Assembly: GCA_002900995.3 (NCBI GenBank) | Contig: PJEW03000035.1 | Span: 1 to 30,265 of the forward strand | Direction of reading: 5' to 3' | Length of the DNA stretch: 30,265 bases | Source: Ganoderma boninense | Lineage: Eukaryota > Basidiomycota > Agaricomycetes > Polyporales > Polyporaceae | Shown: piece by piece, positions 10,636-20,333 of the stretch | How the letters are laid out: each line of letters begins with the position of its first letter | How positions within the stretch are numbered: position 1 is the first letter of the stretch | Position numbers and translations under genes: made by a program | The notes under the pieces: generated by a model | What the model was told of the DNA's origin: nothing | What the model saw: the letters and a program-made list of their open reading frames with translations, nothing else | Databases searched by the model: none

Positions 10636-12318
10636 ATGGCCTCGCCACCGCCGTCGAGTAACGGCGGCGCCCGAAGATCATCGGAAGCAGCAGCGCGCCA
10701 GGCACCGAAGAAGCTGCCTGTGGGAGCAACGGCGGGCTCGACCGTCACGACAAGGACGGCGAAGCCCATCACGGCCGAGGACAAGCACGTAACAGACGCA
10801 CAGAAGAAGTACACGACGTTGGCGGAAGCAATGCACACGCTGCGGGCGCAGGAGTTCGTACCGGCGGGAGAACCCACGATAGAGGGACTCGTAGCGGGCA
10901 TCCTGCTCATTGCCGCCAAAGCGGGTGCCACGATCTCGGACGGGCTAGTCGCCCTTCATCGCTACGCACAGAAGGCCATAGAGAACGAGGTGAGCGACCG
11001 CATCGCAGTCTCGGTGACTAAAGAAATTACGGCACAGGTGAGCGCCCTCGTCGCCACCGCCGAGAGCAGTCTGCTACAGGCGGGCACCGCCCTGCAAGAG
11101 AAGATCGAGGACGCTCCGAGGATCGAGGAGGCGGTGCGCAGTAGCGTAGAGCGGGCTTTCGCGTCAGTAGAAGGACGAGGCAACCCAGAACCCGGTACGG
11201 GCACAGGTGAGTTCCCTCCCAGGTTCCCACCATTCTCGTATGCGGCGGCGGCCAGTGCCCCTCCCCCTGGCCCGGAGCGCGCGGCGCAGATACAGGTCGC
11301 GGATCGGGAGCGGTTGCTGGCGAGGCAGCTTCTCGTCGACGAATTCCCTTTCCCGGACGAGGAAGGAGCTAATGCTGCCCCGAACACCCTCCTTGCGATC
11401 GCGAACGAATCCCTTAATTACGTTTTTAACACGCCTGAGGGCACTAAGTTCGTGGCGGCCAGGACTCTAGCCAACGGCGGGGTCATCCTGGAATGTGCGC
11501 AGATGGAGCAGGCGCAGTGGCTCCGTGAACATGCGGGCGACCTTGAGAGCGCCCTCGGCGGCACGGCCAAGCTGAGAATCAGGCCTTATAAGTTGGTGGC
11601 GGAGTTCGTCCCAATTTCCTTTGACCCGCATGAGCCCGCGGCATGGAGGGAGGTAGAAGAGGATGTGGGGATGCCTCAAAACTCCATAACGGAGGCGCGC
11701 TGGATTAAGCCAGTGGCGCGGAGGCATCGTGAGCAGCGGTTTGCGCATTTACTACTAACAATTAATAGTCCACACAGCGGCGAACACCCTCATAAAGCAG
11801 GGGGACTCACGCTCGCCGGCAAACACAGTATCAGCACGCAAGAACCTTGCTGAACCCATGCGATGCGCCAAGTGCCACCGCTACGACGCTCGCCACCTGG
11901 CCCGCGACTGTCCTGAACAGAAAGATAAGTGCGGCACGTGCGGACGCGCGCACAGAACCAGCGAATGCACGCATCAAGACCCGCGCGAACACAGGTGCGC
12001 GGCGTGCGGTAAGGGTGGCCACCACCTGGAAGCAGGGACTGTCCCATCTTCCTCGACAGACTCCGCCGCGCGGATGCAAGGCACCCCGAGAACCGCCTCC
12101 GCTTCTTCCCTACTGCAGATCCCGACTCTTGGGTCCCCCAGCTCGATGAGCCACCACGAGGCACCCTCTGGGAGTTCGTTCAAGACCCATCGACAAGCCC
12201 CCGCCACCGCCTCGCAGAGGACTCCGTGTGCGGCGGCGGCCGCGCAAGCCGTATGACCCAATCCACGCTCAACTACTTCCGTCCGCTCGCCTGCGACCTC
12301 CACCTCCCACTTGAATGA
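10636..12318 (+). pseudogene. LINE ORF1, gag-like protein with CCHC zinc knuckles (frameshifted)
   Basis: The frame opens at ATG 10636 (MASPPPSSNGG) and is uninterrupted to 11853. It has an Ala/Lys/Thr-rich start, a long helical segment (AEDKHVTDAQKKYTTLAEAM onward), a Pro-rich linker and a C-terminal RNA-binding-like region (LRIRPYKLVAEFVP, ARWIKPVARRHREQRFAHLL). After about 11770 the frame changes several times around AACACCC and GGGGGA runs, then CAKCHRYDARHLARDC and CGTCGRAHRTSEC give two zinc knuckles. A third (CAACGKGGH) is broken by one missing base near 12018 and resumes as GSRDCPIFLDRLRRADARHP. The matching frame ends at TGA 12316-12318, overlapping the ORF2 ATG. The role in an intact element would be RNA binding and RNP assembly. 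Confidence 0.8.
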
Positions 12319-13477
12319 TGCCTGAACGCCGCAACCCCGGGGAGCCAGAAGCCCATTCCCTCCGCCAACTTCGCATTTGGCAGCAGAACGTCAATCGCTC
12401 CAGTACGGCGCAGTACGACCTCCTTCACTCCGCTGATCCGCGGGACTACGACATTCTAGCCATCCAAGAACCTTACATGGACCCGCTCAAGCGTACCCGC
12501 TCAGCCTTCCCATGGATGGTCGTCTACCCCGATGGCCACCTCGACTCCGACCTCCCCTGCCGCTCGGTGCTCCTGGTCAACACGTCCATCTCCTCCAACT
12601 CCTGGCGCCCTCTCAACATCCCCTCCATGGACGTGTCAGCAATCACTCTGGAAGCAGGCGGACAGCGCATCCACATCTTCAATCTCTACGTCGATGGTGA
12701 CCACGACCGCGCGCTTCACGCAGTCGCTCGTGCGACTAGGAAGCTTGGAGGCGTGCGTGCTGATGGCGAGCGGGCAGATTCGCTAATGTGGCTGGGTGAT
12801 TTTAACAGACACAACCCCGCGTGGGACGAGCCCCGCAATCACCACCTCTTCACGCGGCGAGCCCTTGATCGCTCGCAGCAACTCCTCGCTACCTGGCTGA
12901 CTTTGATTTAGAAATGGCCCTCCCAGCTGGGCTCCCACCCTCGAGGCACTCAGCACTCGCAACCTCACTCGCCCCGACAACGTCTTCTGCTCCTCCGGTC
13001 TCATCGATCTCGTTGACCGCTGCACCCACAGCCCCTCACCTGCGGCCCACCAAAACTGACCATTTTCCCATATTAACCCTGCTCGATTCTTCCCCTAGCT
13101 CCCTCAACACCTCAGCGGCGACGCAACTTCGCGAAGTTGACTGGAACGCTTCAACACGGCTCTGCAAGCTTATCTGGACACCCACCCGATCGACCCCGAT
13201 ATCCGCACGACCGCGGATTTCGACGCCTACCTACAGCGCCTCAATGCAGCTATAGCAGATGCAGTTGAGCAGGAGGTACCATTCACTAACCCTACGCCTT
13301 TCTCCAGGAGGTGGTGGTCCAAGGACCTCTCCGCCCTCCGGAAACAGAAGCAGCGCGCAGGGCGCGCAGCCCACAAGCATGAGCGCGACCCAGACCATCC
13401 GGCACACGAGGAATACCGACAGATCCGCAACCGATATGCCGAGCGCATCCACCACGTCCTGGCAGGAGGATACATAT
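12315..13477 (+). pseudogene. LINE ORF2, endonuclease half (frameshifted, truncated by the DNA transposon)
   Basis: It starts MMPERRNPGEPEAHSLRQLR. The APE-like endonuclease follows: IWQQNVNRSSTAQYDLL, ILAIQEPYMDP (catalytic Glu), IHIFNLYVDGDHD, and LMWLGDFNRHNPAWDE (catalytic Asp/Asn). The frame shifts near 12905, continues as LEALSTRNLTRPDNVFCSSG, and shifts again to reach TDHFPILTLL, with the conserved terminal DH pair. A linker (RRWWSKDLSALRKQKQRAGR, EYRQIRNRYAERIHH) leads to the reverse transcriptase but is cut at 13464-13477, where the KDZ element begins. In an intact LINE this domain nicks target DNA to prime reverse transcription. Confidence 0.83.
13464..13477 (+). repeat. Imperfect direct repeat at left edge of the DNA transposon
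   Basis: AGGAGGATACATAT matches AGGTGGATCTATAT at 25441-25454 in 11 of 14 positions. The two copies flank the inverted repeats, so they may be a decayed target duplication or local similarity. They define the element edges used here (13478 and 25440), with a few bases of uncertainty. Confidence 0.4.
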
Positions 13478-13509
13478 CTGACTGTAATAGCAGTCGAACA
13501 AGGATCCAC
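13478..13509 (+). repeat. Left terminal inverted repeat of the KDZ element
   Basis: The run CTGACTGTAATAGCAGTCG followed by AACAAGGATCC pairs with the complement of the right end: ATCTACTGTAATGTCAGTGG then ACAGAGGATCC. ACTGTAAT and GGATCC are exact and the rest has a few mismatches and a one-base gap. A further ACTGTAAT lies just inside, near 13515. Confidence 0.7.
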
Positions 13510-14531
13510 GCCTAACTGTAATCATCGTCACTAGGCTCCTTCTATCCACTGTGGATATGCGCCCGATGCCTAATAATAACTGCGCTCTATTTGGCTCACG
13601 TGGTGGCCTAGCAATCAACGTCGTCGTCGTCTTTGCAAGCCTCCTCATCGCAGTCTACAGCGTACGGGGTCCTTCCTTTCTTAGGCCACTGACAAATAAC
13701 AGCTCCGCTAAGGATATTCATATATTATTGGGGTTCAGCTTGGATTCCCGTACCGCCCACTTTGGGAAGATGTACCGAAGTCCAGGAATGTAATGCATCA
13801 TTCAAGGGGCCACATCATGTTGGCTGGATGCCTCTACTTCTGTTGTCGTCCATATGTTACGTGGCTATTTAAACGGTGCTGGTGTCTTGAATATGGTCCC
13901 CACTGGCAATATTTCCATCCTATAAAGTTATACCTGGTCAGTAGTGTAGCTTGAACGCAGCGGCGTGGCGGAGATGACCGGGTATAAACTTGAACCAGAT
14001 CTGATCTTCGTGACCAGCAGCACCCCTGCAATGAACAATAAGAGTTCATATGTTAGTGTTGAGAACAATCCCAAAAGGCAGCCGAACGGCGGCTGATCCA
14101 GAGCAACTCCGGTCCGGGGACATAGGCATTGCACTCAGACCACTCTTCCGAGGCTTCCCAGAAACCTAGTTTCACCAACACCGCCTGAAATCGCTTCAAG
14201 ATGGCGTTTTAAGAACAATGATTAACATACAGCGTAGAAAGTACACAAATGAGAGGCGCAGCAACAGTTTTAGTCGCTGAGATAATCATGGGAGAAAACA
14301 GTAGCATCGTATGACAAGAAGGCCGAGAGAGTGCTGCCGGAGGGCGATGGAGAACGTCATGGGGACAGTGTAACAAATGGAATGGACGTAAGGAGAGCGG
14401 CGACTTGTAGCCTTGGTATGGGAGGACGGGGGAAAGGAACTGGAACTTTCGGAAGGCGGTGAAATGGCAGACCAGGATTGGAAGAGAGAGATGAATACGA
14501 TGATGGCAGCGACGACGTACCACACCAGGGG
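13510..14531. other. Left subterminal region of the KDZ element, no supported gene
   Basis: About 1 kb between the left end and the transposase stop. It holds a near-terminal palindrome (TATCCAC-T-GTGGATA, 13543-13557), whose TATCCACTG word recurs inverted near the right end (25365-25373), and the transposase 3' UTR. Plus-strand frame 13551-13793 and minus-strand frames 14209-14525 have no recognisable features. Confidence 0.45.
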
Positions 14532-17500
14532 TTACCCGCTGTCCTCCGCGGCACTCTCAGAATTGAAGCTCTCAAGAGTGTCCAACACACTAGAGACCGT
14601 GGAGATCCGAAGCTCCCCTTCTGACGCATGCTCCCTCTCGCCCCCACTACCACCGCTATCCACGCCATCCACGATTGTGGTACCCGCAGTGGCCTCGCGC
14701 GCACTCTCGCCCCCACCCACGCCACCTGTAGACATCCACTCCGGAACGTATCGCCACACATGGAGGCAGCGCAGCCTCAGAGCGCGACGCAGGGAAGCTT
14801 GACGACGTGCGTAGGCGTCAGCGCCCTCGAGGTAGTCGTCGCGATCGGTAAAATTGCGCCCGACCATGCCGATCCACTGCCTTTCGGCCCACTCATGGTA
14901 TTCAGCAACGCGACGCATCTCCTGGCGCAAAAGTTCACATTCCTCCGTCCATCGTAAGGCTCGCGCACGAGCCTTACACCATTCAATTCGCAGCGCTGCT
15001 CAGAACAGAGTTAGATATTGTCAAAGGGATTCAATGAACACGGTACGTACATTCCTGGAGATTCTTGTTTACGTCGACATTGAGGATCTCCTCGCGGTTG
15101 ACAAAGATTGAACCTCCCGCGAACCAGATCCAAGATATCTGGCGAGCCCCGACTGATCCGCTACCGTCGCCAGCGGATATGTGCCGGATGTGAGAGTCGT
15201 CGAGCTTCCGGAAGGGACCCTCCCAGTCGGTCTTGCCAAGTCCGGCTGCGAGCCCGCCGAGTGATATGTACGCGTTCCGATAACGAGCAGCATCCATGTC
15301 GATCTTCGCCTGCAGTGAATTCAGGAGCGTCTTGGACCTTGTGTTCTCGCGCTGGCCACGGATGTGGGCGTCCTTGTAATTGAACATATATGCACGAACC
15401 TCCAGGTGCCCGCGCAAGTCTGCTAGAGAGTCGTACGCCTGGGCCTCACGGAGCCGCCACTCGTGGTTGAGCAAGGTGGGCGAAACGTCGTGGCGCGCGC
15501 AGATGGCAGAGGGAAGGTAAAGAGGGGTATTCTGAGCCTGCGTTGAACCCTCGACCCGGGCAGACTCTGCTAACAGGGAAGCTACGCAGGGCATGAAGAG
15601 CTGTTGGGCGGAGCGCCATGCATCGATACGACGCTGCAGGGCGTTCTGTCGCTCGAGAGAATTTTGGCACGCTGGAGGTCTGTTGAATGGATGCCAAGAC
15701 CGCCGAGGTCAGCACGAAGTCGTCGCCTGAATAACAATTCACATCAGTAAGCGTACAAGGGCAGATTAATATGAGAGTGCATACTGCTGGTCTTCAAGCT
15801 CCATGCCGACGATGATCAGGGTACTCGTGGTGTACTCCGCATGCAACGGCGCTGCCCGTCCCCTCTGGATCTCATCAGAGTCTTCTTGAGCGAGCTCGAT
15901 CCGGATCTTGTTCTGCGAAAGATCTGTATGACGTTCTAAGTGAGGTCGGTGTAGAATAAAAATGAGACGACTTACGGGAGCGCTGTGCTACATATGGATT
16001 GGAGATGTTCGGATTGCGTGGATCAATCTCCCATGCGGTCACCATTTGAAGCCAGTGGGCAACGTGGGACTTAGGTAGCGACTGGGTCAGGGCTTCAAAC
16101 GCAGAAACATGAGTCTCACGGCTGGGGAGGGCGAGCTTGATTCGAGAGAGCAAGGTTCCAGCTAGAACAGCGGTCAGCGTGATAACGTGGAGAGATTGCA
16201 GTTTACATACGCATTGTAATGACCTTCGTCCAGTTCCAGTGATTGAATACGTCATCGAGCAGATCGTGACGGGAACCGGGACCCATCTCCTTCGTTGATG
16301 GTGCAAAAGGATTGGCCCATGACCATCCCCGCTCTACACCCTCTCCATTAGTCCGGCCCCATTCTGGGAGCACATGCGGGGAAAAGACGGAACGACAGTA
16401 TTCACGGTGAGCGTTGAGATGGAATGTCGGGACCGCCCAAGAAACATCACGGTTGTCAAGAGTATCAAAGCCATAGGTGTGAAAGCGAGTGTTGACATGG
16501 GGGGAGTAGATGCAAGCAACGTCGTAAGTCACCTTGACAGTCTCTGGTGCACAGCGAGAGAGAGAGGAGTGGAGCAAGTAGTCGATGTTGACATGTCTGG
16601 ACGGTCGGCAGTAGATGGCGGCAGCAACAAGGGGATCAGAAACTGCGGCAGGATTGACATGACGAGTGACATACCGCTTGCCATGTTGCAAATCGCCGAC
16701 GGAAAAGGGGCGTTTCATGTCATGACGGCTACAATCAACCGTTGCAACGCCGCTAGCCGCCAACGCTGCGGAACCCTTGACGTTCGCAAGCTTGACAGCG
16801 TCGTGTGTATTGCAGAACTTCTCGCTCTCTTCCTTCGAGTTATCGCGGTCATGGCGAGCAAGGTGGGCCTTGTAGCCAGCTTCTTCAACGAAGAACGCAG
16901 ACCCGTTGTTTAGGCAGGGATCAGCGAGCTCGGACGAGACCTTCTTCCGTTTTAGTCGGAAATTGGCGTCAATCGCCAGGTAAAGCGTTTGCCACCAGCT
17001 GCGCAAGTTGTAAGTTTTGGCGGTGTGAATGCGGCTCAGTGATGGGACGTACCGCTTCACCGTCGGACCGACACCCTGCGACTGTGATTCGTCCGGCCTG
17101 TTCTTATCAGTGCTGGGCATGTTCTTGCCTGGATGGGGACATGCTGGGCACTCCACGGCACACTCGCCTGGCTTAGTTGCTGCGACACCGGCCGGATCGT
17201 TACCCCTTCCTGCTCGCTTCAGCATCTTGAGGTGTCGCCACTGCCTGACCATGAGGAGGAAGCTCTGGTAACGACCCTGTGGAGCGCGTTAAATTCAAGG
17301 CAGAGTAGATAAGAAGGGAGCGGCCGAACCTTCGGTGGACTAACACCGCTATTGTCTGTGCGGCGTGACAATGCGTTGTAGTATTCAAATGCCGAGACCT
17401 TGGACTGGACGGAAAGAAGGTGGAAGTGCTCGAGGAGGGACATGGTAGCGGCGGTCTTGGGGTCGATCGACGTAGCAGGGAACCAACGTTGACGCAACAA

Positions 17501-18420
17501 CTGAATGTAGTGCGTCATTGCCCGCTCGCAGCCGCAGAAGTCGACCCCCACTTCGTGGATGCCGGTGACATCAAGGACAATGAACGCGTCATTGAACGCG
17601 GTGATGGGGTTGACACAGTCTTCTCCGACAGGGTGCCCAAGCTGAACGCGTAGACCCAGGTCTTTCAGTAGCACCTTTTCGAACTTCTGGCCATCCCATT
17701 GCTATCAACACACGATAAGTATGTGGACGGTTGGACGCTGACACGGTGCAAAAAATACCTGAATGCGATGTAGCGGATTGATCATGTGCATGCGCACAAT
17801 GCAGTCTTGACAGTACAGCGCAACCTCCTGACAGTCCTTGCAGCGAAATCCGGTTGTGACCAAGGGGGCGCGGCAACCTCGACATGGAGCTTTGATGAAG
17901 TCGCCGCGGCCTTCGAGACGTAGTAGCTCTGCCAAGTAGTTGTCCCTCTCCGTAAGCCACTGTAGAAGGGGTCGATCCTATCGAAGCAACGTAAGTAGAC
18001 GAGTGAATATGAACCAACAACACTCACGCCGGCAGTACGTTTCCGGGACGTGGGGAGGCATTCTTCTGCGTCGATACCATGGTACAAGTATTCCAGATCG
18101 TGTTCATCAAACTCCTCGGTCGGGCCCTCGCATGGGCTGAACTCCAAGACGGGTATAGGAGGAAGGGATGAGCTGCGAACGCGTTTCTTTGGTGAAGTCG
18201 GGAGGGTGAAGTACTTGGTTTCGCGACTGCGCCCTTTCGCTGCGGAGTCGACAGCAAAGTTGACGTGGCGGTGAGTCTCTGATGCTTGGTGGGTTGCCTC
18301 AGTGTCGGAATCCGAGTCGGAGATGGCGAACTTTTGGCTGACGCAGTGCCTGAGGCGCTTCATCGCCGAGAGAGAAGACAGGATGCGGGAGAGAGTGCGC
18401 TTGAGCTTTGCGCGGGGCAT
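14532..18420 (-). CDS. KDZ transposase with N-terminal CxC2-like cysteine cluster (one frameshift)
   Basis: Nine exons: 18420-18028, 17977-17759, 17701-17330, 17276-17053, 16998-16211, 16161-15976, 15935-15785, 15726-15051, 14998-14532; introns 40-58 bp. All junctions are in phase and the total is 1158 aa plus stop if one base is added near 15662. Order: charged N-terminus; CRGCRAPLVTTGFRCKDCQE and LYCQDCIVRMH (zinc-binding CxC2-like cluster); GLRVQLGHPVGEDC; DVTGIHEVGVDFCGCE; RWFPATSIDPKTAATM; a cysteine cluster CAVECPACPHPG; KDZ core with VTYDVACIY, VPTFHLNAHREYC and WGRTNGEGVERGWSWANPFA; ALRIEWCKARARALRWTEEC near the C-terminus. It presumably cuts and joins the element's ends in the nucleus. 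The lesion is a -1 shift at an A4 run (plus-strand TTTT, 15662-15665). An in-frame ATG at 18660 would add 80 low-complexity residues. Confidence 0.9.
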
Positions 18421-19382
18421 GGGGATTAATGGGGAGACGGTGAGCGTCCGGTGGACAGAGGTTTCGTCTTCTGGATGTGAGGTCGTCGTGCCCTGCTGTA
18501 AGCGATGGAAGCTAGGACTGCGTGCCCTGGATGTCAAGACGTCTTGGGGAGCAGGACAGCCTTTATCGAGGAGCGAAGGCCCACGCAGCGGCCGAAAGAG
18601 CGGGACTCGGGCGTTCAGCCCTTGTTCTTCACCAGTGTTGCAGGACCGCCTTCCCGACATATCTGTTGTGAATGAGTACTAGAATAAGCCCATGTTCTCC
18701 AAACATAGAGACACTCACCCGTGTAAACCAGGCATTTGAGCAGTGTAGATGCGAGTCGTTCGAACATCGAGCCGCTAGAGCAAAATTAGACTTGAAATTT
18801 TCAGTGCAGAGAGGCGGTCCGGTGAGACTCGGGAGGGTGCAGATCGAGCGTGGAAGCCGGACCTTACACGAAGGGGTATCAGCACAACCCAACTGATCAC
18901 TCTGTGGCAAACCGCACTCACTGCCGTTGAGTACAATAGGTAATCGTTGCGCCCGGCCCCGCATTCAGGAAAAACGACTGATTTAAGTGGGTCTTTGCCT
19001 GTGACGGGGTAATTAGGCCGCATGGTGTAGAATGCCACCTGCTGTTAGGAGGGTAAGCGCATACGTACAATCACTTCACGTCTTCGCCGTTCGTCCACCG
19101 TGGTTGGCTTTGGGGGCTTAAAATAGATCACAGGTGAGCTATTGTAACATGAAAATGCGATCGACAAGCAAGTTGAAGCACCTAGCAGGCGATTTGGTGA
19201 GTGGCGGTTGAAAGAAGGACTTGTTCGCTAGCGCTCGGAGTGCCAGCGCGTGGTGCGTCCCCGACAGCAACATCCCCACACGGAGCCGAGTTCATACCGC
19301 GGACTTGTGCCGGAACGTAACAAAAGATATAGGCCTGTTGATGCTCACAAGAGGTGGATAATAGCAAGTACGTAGTTTCATT
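18421..19382. other. KDZ element internal region upstream of the transposase
   Basis: No gene is supported. The minus-strand frame of the transposase stays open up to 18660, so the transposase leader or an extended N-terminus lies here, and the transposase promoter should sit between about 18420 and 19380. Minus-strand frames at 18629-18964 and 18775-19038 have no recognisable motifs. Confidence 0.4.
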
Positions 19383-20033
19383 TTACAGAGAGACTTGTTC
19401 CAAAGGTTCATCTGAGGAGTCGTCGCCCTCAGCTACATAATGCTCAGCCATGTACTGTCTAGTAGTCGATTTGATTAGTATCTGCCAGGATAATTGACAT
19501 CGGCTGGCCACTGCAGTGTACTCCAATAGTCCCTTCTGCCTCAACTGCAAGTCCGACACAAGATGAGAAATGATCCACCGCGCACCCCATTCGAGTGCAA
19601 TCTTCCGAAGCATTTTCTCCTGCTCGGATGTCCCGCCCACTGCTGGTTCCATCTGGTTCCAGGCGCAAAGTCGAGCCTGGATTTCCAACAATCCCGCCTC
19701 AATGACATTGTCCCCGGCCTCTGCCTGCAACCATTTATCCCGGCATGCATGTCCAGCTTCGATTATCCAGCCATACTACAATGTGTTGAGCTTAACTGCG
19801 AGGGAGTCTGATCCATAGTTCCGCGCCAGGTCGCTGAGTGACTCCGTTTCAGGAAGACAAGGCGGTAAGGCGGTTTGAGAAGCCCCAAGTCAGGCCCGGT
19901 TTTGACAGCCAGGAGTGTGTAGGCGATTAGGAAGGGTTCATCCGAGAAGTTGTATATGTTGTCAAGTAGAGCGATGACGTCTGATGTGGCACGAGCATTG
20001 CGAAGGAGACGCGCAGCTCTGGAGGACTTCCCG
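19383..20033 (-). pseudogene. Unknown passenger gene in the KDZ element, partial or damaged
   Basis: A coding-like minus-strand region, probably helical throughout: RAARLLRNARATSDVIALL, NIYNFSDEPFLIAYTLLAV, YGWIIEAGHACRDKWLQ, EQEKMLRKIALEWGARWII, EYTAVASRCQLSWQILI, with an acidic end before the TAA at 19383. I do not recognise the family. Two readings exist. In one, coding sequence (SLSDLARNYGSDSLAVKL) continues through a -1 shift near 19855 and an in-frame TAG at 19776-19778. In the other, an 83-nt intron (19776-19858, donor GTCTTC, acceptor TTGTAG) removes both and leaves an intact frame; that donor is weak. Upstream, a GTAAGG...TTAG intron (20034-20091) feeds the frame, but the start codon is not clear. 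It lies between the transposase and the RNase H1-N-like gene, same strand. Confidence 0.55.
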
Positions 20034-20333
20034 CTAATTACTTAATGAACATCTAGCAATGCCCGCTATGTCAAACGAAAAAGGCCCTTACAGTGCCGAG
20101 AGAGAGAGAGGTTGTATATTTGGCGCAAGGGACGAGTGGGGAAAATTATGGAGCGGGAAGTACACCGGAAGAGTGCAGCGGAACACGTCTCGTTCCCGTG
20201 GTCTATTTATGGAGCATATGGGACCGTACATACGAAGACGGGTGCATGGTGCATATAGCCGGGAATCACGCAGGCGCGAAACAGATAACGGACACAAATA
20301 CAGCAAGAATTATGCATACCACATCTCAAGCCA
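20034..20333. other. Short spacer between two minus-strand KDZ passenger genes
   Basis: This spacer holds a likely intron of the downstream gene (20034-20091) with a purine-rich GAGAGAGAGAG run (plus strand, about 20097-20110), and on the minus strand a TATA-like ATAAATAG near 20207-20214 that could belong to its promoter. No independent gene is supported. Confidence 0.4.

Noticed and set aside
13458..13464. TGGCAG/TGACAG (right copy near 25454-25459) as an alternative KDZ target duplication
   Set aside because: Only six bases with one mismatch; the 14-bp direct repeat fits the inverted ends better, though neither is exact.
13551..13793. Plus-strand 80-aa frame with a hydrophobic segment
   Set aside because: Lies in transposon subterminal DNA, no motif, no coding-like composition.
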